In this document: positions 33,632 to 42,128 of the stretch, piece after piece
How positions within the stretch are numbered: the first letter of the stretch is position 1
Layout: the number at the start of each line of letters is the position of its first letter
Assembly (NCBI RefSeq): GCF_009495745.1
Contig: NZ_WIDQ01000018.1
Span: 27,741-91,740, forward strand
Length of the DNA stretch: 64,000 nucleotides
Direction of reading: 5' to 3'
DNA from: Niveispirillum sp. SYP-B3756
GTDB taxonomy: Bacteria > Pseudomonadota > Alphaproteobacteria > Azospirillales > Azospirillaceae
Notes under the pieces: generated by a model
What the model saw: the letters and a program-made list of their open reading frames with translations, nothing else
The model's database searches: none
Told to the model about the DNA's origin: nothing
Position numbers and translations under genes: made by a program

Positions 33632-34885
33632 ATGCGCACGATATATTTCCTCGATGATGGCCCGTGCCTCGGGGATAGCCTGATCGATTTCCTACAACTC
33701 TACGGATATGCGGTCCAGTTTTTTGACAATCCTGCGCAGCTGGCCGCCGGGATGGCAGAGGCTGTGCCGGATGCGGTCATTCTGGGCGCCAGCCAGCAGC
33801 CGCTGGCCGAGCATATGCCGGCTCTGGCGGATCTGGTGCCCCGTGATGCAGCGGGGCGGACGCGCTGCCCGCTGATCGTTACGGCCGACCAGCAGGATTT
33901 TGCTGCCCGGCTGGCGGCCGTGAGGGCCGGGGCGGCGGCGTTCCTGGGCCAGCCGGTTGACCCGCAGACATTGCTGGAACGGCTGGATGAGCTGACGGAG
34001 ATGCAGCCGCCGCAGCCTTTCCGCATTCTGCTGGTCGAAGATGATCCGGTGATGGGGCAGATTTATCTGGCCGCCCTGGTCCGGGCGGGAATGGAGGTGC
34101 GCAGCATCGCCGATCCGACCCTGGTGATCGAGGCGATCCATGACAGCGATCCCGACCTGCTGATCACCGATCTGAACATGCCGCAATGTTCCGGCCTGGA
34201 ACTGGCCGCCGTCATCCGCAGCCATGCGGATTTGACCGCCTTGCCCATCGTGTTCCTGACCGGGGATGCCGGGCAGGACAGCCGGCGCAGCGCCGTCAAC
34301 CTGGGCAGCGACGCCTTTCTGACCAAGCCGGTGCAGCTGGGCGATCTGGTAGAAACGGCGCGGGCGCGCGCCCGGCGGGCACGGGCGCTGCGTGCCCTGA
34401 TGGTGCGCGACAGCCTGACCGGCACCCTGAACCATGGCAGCATCAAGGAGATGCTGGTCAGTGAGTTGGGTCGGGTCCGGCGGGAGGGAGACGGGCTCTG
34501 CCTCGCCATGATCGATATCGACCATTTCAAGCAGGTCAATGACAGCCGCGGCCATGCCAGCGGCGACCGGGTGATCAAATCCCTGGCCCGGCTGCTGCGC
34601 CAGAACCTGCGCCGCAGCGACCATATCGGCCGCTATGGCGGGGAGGAATTCGCCATCATCCTGCCACGCACCCCCCTGGCTGATGCCCAACGCCGCCTGG
34701 ACGCGTTACGGGTGCAGTTTGCCCAATTGGTGCAGCCGCACAGAATGGGTGATTTCCGCGTCACCTTCAGCGCTGGCATCGTGCAGGATGACGGGCAGGC
34801 CGAGGCTGGCACCCTGATCGAGGCGGCCGACGCCGCCCTCTATGCCGCCAAACGGGCCGGGCGCAACCGGGTGGTGGTGGGTTGA
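33632..34885 (+). CDS. PleD-like response regulator / diguanylate cyclase (REC-REC-GGDEF)
   Basis: A 417-residue soluble cyclase. The first receiver (1-120) starts YFLDDGP but its phospho-acceptor is Gly (G52 in AVILGASQQP) and the Lys is Gln (FLGQPVD), so it is inactive. The second receiver (about 130-250) is intact: LLVEDDPVMG, LLITDLNMPQCSG, FLTGD, FLTKPV. The GGDEF domain has IDIDHFKQVNDSRGHASGD, RYGGEEFAIILPRT and an RRSD inhibitory site five residues before GGEEF. This is the PleD layout, in which phosphorylation of the active receiver drives dimerisation. An alternative GTG start is at 33620. The phosphoesterase gene overlaps its stop. Confidence 0.92.
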   Translation: MRTIYFLDDGPCLGDSLIDFLQLYGYAVQFFDNPAQLAAGMAEAVPDAVILGASQQPLAEHMPALADLVPRDAAGRTRCPLIVTADQQDFAARLAAVRAGAAAFLGQPVDPQTLLERLDELTEMQPPQPFRILLVEDDPVMGQIYLAALVRAGMEVRSIADPTLVIEAIHDSDPDLLITDLNMPQCSGLELAAVIRSHADLTALPIVFLTGDAGQDSRRSAVNLGSDAFLTKPVQLGDLVETARARARRARALRALMVRDSLTGTLNHGSIKEMLVSELGRVRREGDGLCLAMIDIDHFKQVNDSRGHASGDRVIKSLARLLRQNLRRSDHIGRYGGEEFAIILPRTPLADAQRRLDALRVQFAQLVQPHRMGDFRVTFSAGIVQDDGQAEAGTLIEAADAALYAAKRAGRNRVVVG

Positions 34886-35736
34886 TGCGGCTATGGGCCA
34901 TCGCCGACCTGCATCTGGCGGCTGCGGAAAATCGCGCCGCCCTGGCCAGTCTGCCGGACCATGGCGATGACTGGCTGATCCTGGCCGGGGACGTGGCCGA
35001 ACGGCCGGACCATCTGGACGACGCTTTCAGCCTGTTGGCCCAGCGTTTCGCCCGGCTGATCTGGGTGCCGGGCAATCATGAGCTATGGACCCTGCCCGGC
35101 CCCGATGGCCCCCTGCGCGGGCAGGCAAAATATCAGGCCATGCTGGATGTCGCCCGCCGCCACGGTGTGCTGACCCCGGAAGACCCCTACCCGGTCTGGA
35201 CCGGCCCTGATGGGCCGGTGCTGATCGTGCCGCTGTTCCTGCTCTATGATTACAGCTTCCGCCCGGCGACGGTGGCGGCTGCCGATGTACTGGCCTGGGC
35301 CTGGGAACATCGGCTGCGCAGCGCTGATGAGGTGCGGTTGTCACCCGCCCCCTATGACAGCCGCGCCGCCTGGTGTGCCGCACGGGTGGCCACCACGGCT
35401 GAGCGGCTGACGGCGGAACGGCCGGCCGGGATGCCCACCATCCTGGTAAACCATTTCCCGCTGCGGGCCGATCTGGTGACATTGCGCCGCATCCCCCGGT
35501 TCAGCCCCTGGTGCGGCACGGTGCTGACGCAGGACTGGCACCAGCAGTTCGGCGCTGTGGTCTGCGTGCATGGGCACCTGCATGTACCGGCCACCCATTG
35601 GCGTGACGGGGTGCGGTTTGAAGAGGTCTCCCTGGGCTATCCCAAGCAATGGCAACCGCACGGGCGGGGGCCGGAACAGGCGCTGCGGCTGATCTGGCCC
35701 CCACCGGTGACAGAGATGGCGACAGCGTTGGTATGA
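34885..35736 (+). CDS. Calcineurin-like metallophosphoesterase
   Basis: A 283-residue metallophosphoesterase. All metal-binding motifs are present: D-x-H in AIADLHL, GD in LILAGDVAE, GNHE in WVPGNHELW, the single His in ILVNHFPL and the paired His in VCVHGHLHVPATHW. It hydrolyses phosphate esters with two divalent metals in the cytoplasm. Its ATG overlaps the TGA of the PleD-like gene (TGATG), so the two are translationally coupled. That suggests a shared job, perhaps nucleotide turnover, but the substrate is unknown. A modular hairpin repeat follows the stop. Confidence 0.9.
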   Translation: MRLWAIADLHLAAAENRAALASLPDHGDDWLILAGDVAERPDHLDDAFSLLAQRFARLIWVPGNHELWTLPGPDGPLRGQAKYQAMLDVARRHGVLTPEDPYPVWTGPDGPVLIVPLFLLYDYSFRPATVAAADVLAWAWEHRLRSADEVRLSPAPYDSRAAWCAARVATTAERLTAERPAGMPTILVNHFPLRADLVTLRRIPRFSPWCGTVLTQDWHQQFGAVVCVHGHLHVPATHWRDGVRFEEVSLGYPKQWQPHGRGPEQALRLIWPPPVTEMATALV

Positions 35737-35740
35737 AACC

Positions 35741-35850
35741 ACCCCGCCTGAAGGTTGTGCCTCAGGCGGGGTGAAGGCCGGCGACCGCCGGCCCGCCGCT
35801 TATGCGGTGTGAGCCAAGCCCGCGGAAGCGGGTGCCCGGCGATTGAGGGA
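35741..35850. repeat. Modular multi-hairpin repeat, copy 4
   Basis: Parts in order: ACCCCGCCTGA/TCAGGCGGGGT (35741-35772), GGCCGGCG-ACC-GCCGGCC, stem CCGC-TTAT-GCGG, conserved GTGAGCCAAGC, stem CCCGC-GGA-AGCGGG, conserved TGCCCGGCGATTGAGGGA. It starts directly after the phosphoesterase stop, where its first arm may stop transcription. It lacks the last hairpin present in copies 1-3. Confidence 0.75.
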
Positions 35851-35898
35851 AATTTGTGTGATAGGATAGCCCCCTCACCCGCAGTGAAAGCTTTGCCC

Positions 35899-36114
35899 AT
35901 GCGCGCCGCCCTCCTGCTGATCCTGGTCGCCGGCCTTTTGCTGGGCCTGCTGGCCTATGCCGCCTTTCACCTGACCATGGGGCTGGAACCGCTGCCGCTG
36001 GCGGCACGCGGGGCCATGGCCGCGGCCATTATCGGGGCGCTTGGCCTGTTCATCCTGTTCACCACACTGCAGCGCCGCCAGCGCCGGCGGGATCGGGAAG
36101 AGGGGCGGGATTAA
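35899..36114 (+). CDS. Small two-helix membrane protein
   Basis: A 71-residue protein with two hydrophobic spans (ALLLILVAGLLLGLLAYAAF and AMAAAIIGALGLFILFTTL) and a very basic tail (QRRQRRRDREEGRD), so both termini are probably cytoplasmic. No family is recognised. Start is uncertain: ATG 35899 or in-frame GTG 35884, neither with a good ribosome-binding site. It ends overlapping the TetR gene, convergently, by 4 bases. Confidence 0.55.
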   Translation: MRAALLLILVAGLLLGLLAYAAFHLTMGLEPLPLAARGAMAAAIIGALGLFILFTTLQRRQRRRDREEGRD

Positions 36115-36761
36115 GCCCCGCTGTCTCCCGCCTCCCCTGCCGGGGCCAGCTGAATGATACGGCAAAACATGTCGATGGCCCGTTCGATATGGGCGGCCAG
36201 TTCCGCCGGCTCCGGCTGCGGCCTCACGCCGGTGACGACGCGATAGTAAAGATCGCCATGCACCAACATGCAGAACGACTTGGCCGTGAACAACGGTTCA
36301 GGCACGCGGGCGTAGCCGGCCTGATCCAGACCATGAAGATATTCCGCCAGCTTTGCATGAAGCCGGTCCGGCCCGCAGGAGAAGAAAATCTGCGGCAGGC
36401 GGGGGAATTTGATCCCCTCCGCCATCACCATGCGCCACAGCGCCAGGGCATCGGGCGCCAACAGCACGCGCATGAAGGCATGGCCGATGGCCAATAACAC
36501 GGCCCGCGCGCCCCGGGCGGACAGGTCAGGGGATGACAGCTCCTCCATGATGCAGGCGCAGCGCTCGACGATCATGGCTTCGAATAGCCCTTCCTTGCTG
36601 CCGAACAGCTGATACAATGTGCTGAGCGAGCCGCCGGAGCGGCGCACAATGGCTGCCAGACTGGCCCTTTCATAGCCAACCTCGAAGATGACGGCCGCCG
36701 CAGCATCCAGCATCGCCTGCCGCCGGGCTGCCATCTTCGCCGACTGTTCCCCTTCCGCCAC
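36111..36761 (-). CDS. TetR-family regulator of the adjacent RND efflux genes
   Basis: A 216-residue TetR/AcrR regulator. The N-terminal helix-turn-helix reads ARRQAMLDAAAAVIFEVGYERASLAAIVRRSGGSLSTLYQLFGSKEGLFEAMI, then a ligand-binding domain follows. An open frame reaches 36836, but the GTG at 36761 has AAGGA at the right distance and keeps two palindromes (36784-36797, 36809-36825) outside the gene. It is divergent from the membrane-fusion/RND genes, the usual arrangement for a repressor of efflux that is relieved by the exported compound. Confidence 0.88.
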   Translation of the reverse strand: MAEGEQSAKMAARRQAMLDAAAAVIFEVGYERASLAAIVRRSGGSLSTLYQLFGSKEGLFEAMIVERCACIMEELSSPDLSARGARAVLLAIGHAFMRVLLAPDALALWRMVMAEGIKFPRLPQIFFSCGPDRLHAKLAEYLHGLDQAGYARVPEPLFTAKSFCMLVHGDLYYRVVTGVRPQPEPAELAAHIERAIDMFCRIIQLAPAGEAGDSGA

Positions 36762-36783
36762 ACCGCTTTCCTTCGTCTGTTCT

Positions 36784-36797
36784 GTGACACGCGTCAC
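36784..36797. promoter_or_regulatory. Candidate TetR operator 1 (GTGAC-N4-GTCAC)
   Basis: GTGACACGCGTCAC is a perfect inverted repeat with a 4-base centre, between the TetR start and the efflux operon. Confidence 0.45.
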
Positions 36798-36808
36798 TTG
36801 AAGAACTG

Positions 36809-36825
36809 TAATGTACGTTACATTA
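36809..36825. promoter_or_regulatory. Candidate TetR operator 2 (TAATGTA-N3-TACATTA)
   Basis: TAATGTACGTTACATTA is a perfect 17-base palindrome with a 3-base centre, 68 bases before the efflux operon start. AT-rich palindromes of this size are typical AcrR/TetR sites. Confidence 0.6.
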
Positions 36826-36892
36826 TCTTCTGCCACGCTGTCGCGCGGTTTCTCCTGCCCTTTGCGCCGTACCCCTTCCGAAGGAATAGATC

Positions 36893-37981
36893 ATGGTTTG
36901 GCCGCTCACCCGGTCCGCATTGCTGCTTGTGCCTCTGCTGATCCTGTCGGGATGCGGCGCCAAGGAGGAGGTGAAGGCCCCCGTCCGGGCGGTGCGGGTG
37001 GCGGAGGTGGCGCTCAGCAAGGCCGACTCCGTCATGCGCTATACCGGCACCGTGGTGGCGCGCACCGAAACGGTGGCCGCCTTCCGCGTTGGGGGGCGCA
37101 TCACCCAGCGTCTGGTGGAGGTGGGCAATCGGGTGGAGGCAGGGCAGAAGCTGGCCCAACTGGACCCGGCCGATCTGAAACTATCACTGCGTCAGGCCGA
37201 AGCGCGGCTGGCCCAGGCAGAGGCCGGTGCCACGCAGGCCGCCGCCGATCTGCGGCGCTATACGCCGCTGCTGAAATCCGGCCATGTCTCCCAGGCGCAG
37301 TTTGATCAGGTGAAGGCAGCCTCGCAGGCGGCCGATGCCCAACTGGCGCAGGCCAAATCCGGGCTGTCGCTGGCCCGCAATGAACTCTCCTATGCCGATC
37401 TGACCCTGACCCAGGCCGGCACGGTGACGGCACTGGATGCCGATGTCGGCCAGGTGGTGGCCGCCGGACAGGCCGTGATGCGCGTCGCCACCGATCTGGG
37501 CCGCGAAGTGGCCATTGATGTGGCGGAAAGCCAGGTGACCCGGCTGAAGGTGGGCACACCGGCCAACCTTTCGCTGTGGGCCGACCGTGAATTGACCTTG
37601 ACCGGCACGGTGCGGGAGATCACCCCCATTGCCGATACCGCCAGCCGCACCTTCCGCGTACGGGTGGCCCTGCCGGAGGATCAGGCCGACAAGGTGCGGC
37701 TGGGCATGACCGCCACCGTGCTGTTCGACCGTGAACAGGCGCAGGAGGTGGTGGTGCTGCCCACCACCGCCCTGTACCAGCAGGGGGACAAGCCGGCGGT
37801 CTGGGTGATGAATGACAAGAAGGACCGTGTGGTCCTGCGCCCCGTCACCATCGCGCGCTACCGGCCCAACGCCATCGTCGTGGCGGATGGTCTGCGCCCC
37901 GGGGAGCTGGTGGTGACGGCCGGTGTCCACCGGCTGGACGCCAACCTGCCCGTCCGCGTCTGGGACGGGGGCCTGCCGTGA
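36893..37981 (+). CDS. RND efflux periplasmic adaptor (membrane fusion protein), lipoprotein
   Basis: A 362-residue membrane-fusion protein. The lipobox LILSGCGAK anchors it to the inner membrane. It has the paired lipoyl half-motifs (ARTETVAAFRVGGRITQRLVEVGNRVEAGQ and AGTVTALDADVGQVVAAGQ), an alpha-helical hairpin rich in Ala/Gln (about 95-165) and the beta-barrel domain (VRLGMTATVLFDRE). It links the RND pump to an outer-membrane channel. AAGGA precedes the ATG by 8 bases. The RND gene overlaps its stop (GTGA). Confidence 0.93.
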   Translation: MVWPLTRSALLLVPLLILSGCGAKEEVKAPVRAVRVAEVALSKADSVMRYTGTVVARTETVAAFRVGGRITQRLVEVGNRVEAGQKLAQLDPADLKLSLRQAEARLAQAEAGATQAAADLRRYTPLLKSGHVSQAQFDQVKAASQAADAQLAQAKSGLSLARNELSYADLTLTQAGTVTALDADVGQVVAAGQAVMRVATDLGREVAIDVAESQVTRLKVGTPANLSLWADRELTLTGTVREITPIADTASRTFRVRVALPEDQADKVRLGMTATVLFDREQAQEVVVLPTTALYQQGDKPAVWVMNDKKDRVVLRPVTIARYRPNAIVVADGLRPGELVVTAGVHRLDANLPVRVWDGGLP

Positions 37982-40900
37982 GCCAATTCAATCTCTCCGC
38001 CTGGGCCATCCGGCACCAGGCGCTGGTGCTGTTCTCCATCATCCTGTCGCTGGTGATGGGGGTCTATGCCTATTTCCATCTGGGCCGGGCAGAAGACCCG
38101 CAATTCACCATCCGCACCATGGTGGTGACGGCGCAATGGCCCGGTTCCACCGCCAAGGAGATGCAGGAACAGGTCACCGACCGCATCGAACAGGCGCTGC
38201 AGCAGATCCCCAATTTCTACCATACCAAGACCTATGCCCGCCCCGGCGAGACGGTGATCTTCGTCAATCTGATGGATTATACCCGGTCCAATGTGGTGCC
38301 GGATATCTGGTATCAGGTGCGCAAGAAGGTGGGCGACATTGCCGACAAGCTGCCCGCCGGCGTGATCGGCCCGCAATTCAATGACGAGTTCGGCGACACG
38401 TTCGGCAATGTCTATGCCTTCACCGGTGAGGGCTTCAGCGATACCGAGATGCATCAGGTGTTGCTGGCCGCCCGCCAGCGGCTGCTGCGCATCCCCTCGG
38501 TCGCCAAGGTGGATTTGCTGGGTCTGCTGGATGAACGCATCTATGTGGAGTTCGACAGCGGCCGGCTGGCCCAATATGGCGTGACGGTACAGCAGATCGG
38601 CCAGGCCCTGGCCGCCCAGAATGCGGTGAATGCCAGCGGCATTGTGGAAACGGGGCAGGAACGGGTGCGGGTGCGCATCACCGGTGCCCTGTCCACCGAA
38701 GATCAGGTCCGCGCCGTCCCCATCCAGGCCAATGGACGGCAGATGCGGCTGGGCGATATCGCCACGGTGCGCCGCGGCCTGCAAGACCCGCCGGAAACCC
38801 TGATGCGCCATAATGGGGAACGTGTGACCGGGCTTGCCGTGTCCATGGCGGCCGGTGGCGACATCCTGAAGCTGGGGGACGCGCTGGATGCCGAAATGGC
38901 CACCATCCAGTCCACCCTGCCGCTGGGTGTCGAGATTGAGAAGATCGCCGACCAGCCGACTGTGGTGAAGGACAGTATCAACGAATTCATCAAGGCCCTG
39001 GCTGAGGCACTGGGCATCGTCCTGGTCGTCACCTTCATCAGCCTGGGGGTGCGCACCGGTGTGGTGGTGGCCCTGTCGGTGCCCCTGGTGCTGGCGGTGA
39101 CCTTCGCCGTCATGATGGCGGCGGGGATCGACCTGCACAAAATTTCCGTCGGCGCGCTGATCATCGCGCTCGGCCTGCTGGTGGATGATGCCATCATCGC
39201 GGTGGAAATGATGATGGTGAAGCTGGAACAGGGCTGGGACCGGGCACGCGCCGCCGCCTTTGCCTGGACCAGCACGGCCTTCCCCATGCTGACCGGCACG
39301 GTAGTGACGGCGGCGGGTTTTGTGCCGGTGGGCTTTGCCCATTCGGCGGCCGGTGAATATACCGGCGCCATTTTCTGGGTGGTGGCCACCGCCCTGCTGG
39401 TTTCCTGGTTCGTGGCGGTGATCTTCACCCCCTATCTGGGCTTCAAGATGCTGCCCGCCCCGCATGATGGGCAACAGGGGCACGACCCGGAAAACAGCCA
39501 TGATGCGGCCTATGACAAGCCAATCTATCGCCGGCTGCGCCGCAGCCTGATCTGGACGGTGAACCATCGCTGGATCGTCATCATCCTGACGGTGGGGGCC
39601 TTTGGCCTCTCGGTCTTCGGCTTTGGCTTTGTGCAGCAGCAATTCTTCCCCAATTCGGCCCGGCTGGAACTGGTGGTGGATATGGAATTGCCCGAAGGCA
39701 CCGCCATCGCCGCCACCACGGCCAAGGTGAAGGAGATGGAAGCCTTCTTCGCCAAGGAAAAGGCCATCACCCGGCAGAGCGCCTTCATCGGCAGCGGGTC
39801 GCCCCGCTTCTACATGCCGTTGAACCAGGAACTGAAGCGGCCGAATTTCGCCCAGTTCATCTTGATGACCACCTCGCTGGCGGATACGACCCGGCTGGCC
39901 AAGAGCTTGCAGCCGGCCCTGGAAAACCAGTTCCCCGAATTCCGCATCCGCGTGGCGCGGCTGGAAAATGGGCCGCCCGTGGGCTATCCGGTGCAGTTCC
40001 GCGTGATGGGGCGCAATGCCGATGTGATCCGCCAGATCGCTGGTGAGGTGCGGGAGATCATGCGGGCCAACCCGCATACCGCTGACGTGAATTTCGACTG
40101 GAACGAAAAGATCAAGTCAGTGCGGTTGGTGGTGGATCAGGAACGCGCCCGGGCGCTGGGCATCAGCAGCCAGGAACTGGCACAGGCGATGCAGACGGTG
40201 CTGACCGGCTATACCGCCACCCAGTTCCGGGAAGGGATCGAGCTGATCAATGTGGTGCTGCGCGCCAATGAGGATGAGCGCCGCGCCGTCGACCGGCTGG
40301 GGGAAATCCGTCTGCGCGGCGCCAATGGCGTGACCCTGCCGCTGAGCCAGATCGCCCGCATCGAATATGGGCAGGAGGAAGGCATCCTCTGGACCCGTTC
40401 GCGCGATCTGGCCATGACGGTGCGCGCCGACATCGTTGGCAATGTGCAGGCACCGACCGTCACGGGGCAGATTGAAAAGGCCCTGGTTGATCTGAAATCC
40501 CGCCTGCCCACCGGCTATCGTATTGAACTGGGCGGCGCGGTGGAGGAAAGCGCCAAGGGTCAGGCATCCATCATGGCGGTGATGCCGACCATGATGATGA
40601 TCATGCTGGTGGCGCTGATGATACAATTGCAGAGCTTCCAGCGCGTGGTGCTGGTGTTCCTGACCGCCCCGCTGGGGCTGATCGGGGTCACCATCGCCCT
40701 GCTGGCCTTCAACCAGCCCTTCGGCTTCGTGGCCCAGTTGGGCGTGATCGCGCTGGCCGGCATGATCATGCGCAATTCCGTCATCCTGGTCGATCAGATC
40801 GAACAGGATATTGCCGCCGGTCACGGGCGTTTCGATGCGGTGGTGGATGCCACGGTCCGCCGCGCCCGCCCGATCATGCTGACGGCGGCGGCGGCGGTGC

Positions 40901-41082
40901 TGGCCATGATCCCGCTGTCGCGCTCCACCTTCTGGGGGCCGATGGCGATTGCCATCATGGGCGGGCTGCTGGTGGCCACGCTGCTGACCATCTACAGCTT
41001 GCCGGCCATGTATGCCGCCTGGTTCCGCGTACGCGCGGATGAAAAGGGGCCCACCGCCCCTGGTGGCTTCGGGGCGGAGTAA
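37978..41082 (+). CDS. RND-family efflux transporter, inner-membrane pump
   Basis: A 1034-residue AcrB/MexF-like pump with 12 membrane spans and two large periplasmic loops (RAEDPQFTIRTMVVTAQWPG, FNDEFGDTFGNVYAF). Helix 4 has the proton-relay GALIIALGLLVDDAIIAVEMMMV with its paired aspartates near residue 402. It exports drugs, solvents or organic acids by proton antiport. It starts with GTG overlapping the adaptor's TGA, so both are translated together. No outer-membrane channel gene is present in the operon, so a TolC made elsewhere must complete the pump. Substrate unknown. Confidence 0.94.
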   Translation: MSQFNLSAWAIRHQALVLFSIILSLVMGVYAYFHLGRAEDPQFTIRTMVVTAQWPGSTAKEMQEQVTDRIEQALQQIPNFYHTKTYARPGETVIFVNLMDYTRSNVVPDIWYQVRKKVGDIADKLPAGVIGPQFNDEFGDTFGNVYAFTGEGFSDTEMHQVLLAARQRLLRIPSVAKVDLLGLLDERIYVEFDSGRLAQYGVTVQQIGQALAAQNAVNASGIVETGQERVRVRITGALSTEDQVRAVPIQANGRQMRLGDIATVRRGLQDPPETLMRHNGERVTGLAVSMAAGGDILKLGDALDAEMATIQSTLPLGVEIEKIADQPTVVKDSINEFIKALAEALGIVLVVTFISLGVRTGVVVALSVPLVLAVTFAVMMAAGIDLHKISVGALIIALGLLVDDAIIAVEMMMVKLEQGWDRARAAAFAWTSTAFPMLTGTVVTAAGFVPVGFAHSAAGEYTGAIFWVVATALLVSWFVAVIFTPYLGFKMLPAPHDGQQGHDPENSHDAAYDKPIYRRLRRSLIWTVNHRWIVIILTVGAFGLSVFGFGFVQQQFFPNSARLELVVDMELPEGTAIAATTAKVKEMEAFFAKEKAITRQSAFIGSGSPRFYMPLNQELKRPNFAQFILMTTSLADTTRLAKSLQPALENQFPEFRIRVARLENGPPVGYPVQFRVMGRNADVIRQIAGEVREIMRANPHTADVNFDWNEKIKSVRLVVDQERARALGISSQELAQAMQTVLTGYTATQFREGIELINVVLRANEDERRAVDRLGEIRLRGANGVTLPLSQIARIEYGQEEGILWTRSRDLAMTVRADIVGNVQAPTVTGQIEKALVDLKSRLPTGYRIELGGAVEESAKGQASIMAVMPTMMMIMLVALMIQLQSFQRVVLVFLTAPLGLIGVTIALLAFNQPFGFVAQLGVIALAGMIMRNSVILVDQIEQDIAAGHGRFDAVVDATVRRARPIMLTAAAAVLAMIPLSRSTFWGPMAIAIMGGLLVATLLTIYSLPAMYAAWFRVRADEKGPTAPGGFGAE

Positions 41083-41091
41083 AACAGGGAA

Positions 41092-41127
41092 GGGCCTTGG
41101 GTCGACCATGACCCAAGGCCCCCTTTT
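41092..41127. terminator. Terminator between RND and enoyl-CoA hydratase genes
   Basis: GGGCCTTGGGTC-GACCAT-GACCCAAGGCCC is a perfect 12-bp stem followed by CCTTTTT on the plus strand. The genes on both sides converge on it. Confidence 0.88.
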
Positions 41128-41140
41128 TCCCTTATCGTCT

Positions 41141-41968
41141 TTAGTCAGCGCAGGCAGGCATGGCGCAGCGGCTGAATTGCGGGCGGCGACGTTCCACAAA
41201 GGCGGTGATGCCCTCGGCAAATTCCGCGCTGTCGATGGCGGCCAGGAAGGTCTCTCGTTCCGCCGCCAGCTGCTGCTGGAAATTATGTTCCAGCGACAGA
41301 TAGAGCAGCCGCTTGGTCCGCCCCGACGCCGTGGCCGCCCCAAAGGCCAGCTGGCGGGCGGTGCAGCGGGTTTCCTCCGCCAGACGCGAGGCCGGGCAGA
41401 CACGGTTGACCATGCCCAGCTCCAGTGCCTCCGCCGCTGTCAGGCGGCGATCCAGCAGGGCCAGTTCAGCCGCGCGGCGGGAACCGACCAGACGGGGCAG
41501 CGAATGGGTGGCCCCGCCATCGGGCGTAGTGCCCAAGGGACCATAGGCCATCTGGAAGACCGCCCGGTCGGACGCCACCACCAGATCGCAGGCCAGCACA
41601 ATGCCCAGGCCCGGCCCGGCCGCCGTGCCATGCACCCCAGCAATCACCGGCTTTTCCATGCGGCGCAGGGCGGTGACGGCCTGATGGGTGAAATCCATCA
41701 GCTTGGTGAAATAATCACGCCGCTCAGTTGCGGGCGCCGACAGCATCTTGTGGAAGGCCGGGATATCCCCACCCGACATGAAGCTGGTGCCACGGCCGGT
41801 CAGCACCAGCACCCGCACCGCCGGGTCATTGGCCGCCTCCGTTGCCATGCCGGCCAGCGTGGCCGCCATTTCTACATTCATGGCATTCAGCACGGCGGGC
41901 CGATTGAAAATGATCTCCGCCACACCTTCCGTGGCATGGCGGGTATAGATCAGGCAATCCGATCCCAT
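41141..41968 (-). CDS. Enoyl-CoA hydratase/isomerase family protein
   Basis: A 275-residue crotonase. The oxyanion-hole regions are GTSFMSGGDIPAFH and AGVHGTAAGPGLGIVLACDLVVASD, and TPDGGATHSLPRLVG follows. Catalytic Glu/Asp positions differ between crotonase subfamilies; the second glutamate of hydratases is replaced by Asp here (TPDGG), as in many isomerase-like members, so hydratase versus isomerase cannot be settled. GGGAGG lies just before the ATG at 41968; an open frame upstream is ignored. Likely part of fatty-acid or aromatic breakdown. Confidence 0.88.
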   Translation of the reverse strand: MGSDCLIYTRHATEGVAEIIFNRPAVLNAMNVEMAATLAGMATEAANDPAVRVLVLTGRGTSFMSGGDIPAFHKMLSAPATERRDYFTKLMDFTHQAVTALRRMEKPVIAGVHGTAAGPGLGIVLACDLVVASDRAVFQMAYGPLGTTPDGGATHSLPRLVGSRRAAELALLDRRLTAAEALELGMVNRVCPASRLAEETRCTARQLAFGAATASGRTKRLLYLSLEHNFQQQLAAERETFLAAIDSAEFAEGITAFVERRRPQFSRCAMPACAD

Positions 41969-42128
41969 GTTGCACCTCCCAACGCGATAGACAGGATGTA
42001 ACGGTCTCTCTGCCCTTACCGGCACTGCCGCTTGTTTCCTGATATAACAACATTGCCCCATCAATAGGCCAATGGGGAATATTCTTTGGCACGCCAGCTT
42101 GAAGGTTAGATCGAATCGATAGTCCGGG

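Noticed and set aside
36762..36836. Longest TetR frame starting at 36836
   Set aside because: It would put both palindromes in coding sequence; GTG at 36761 with AAGGA fits better.
37858..40077. 739-codon open frame opposite the RND pump gene
   Set aside because: Shadow frame of the pump gene, His-rich, no family features.
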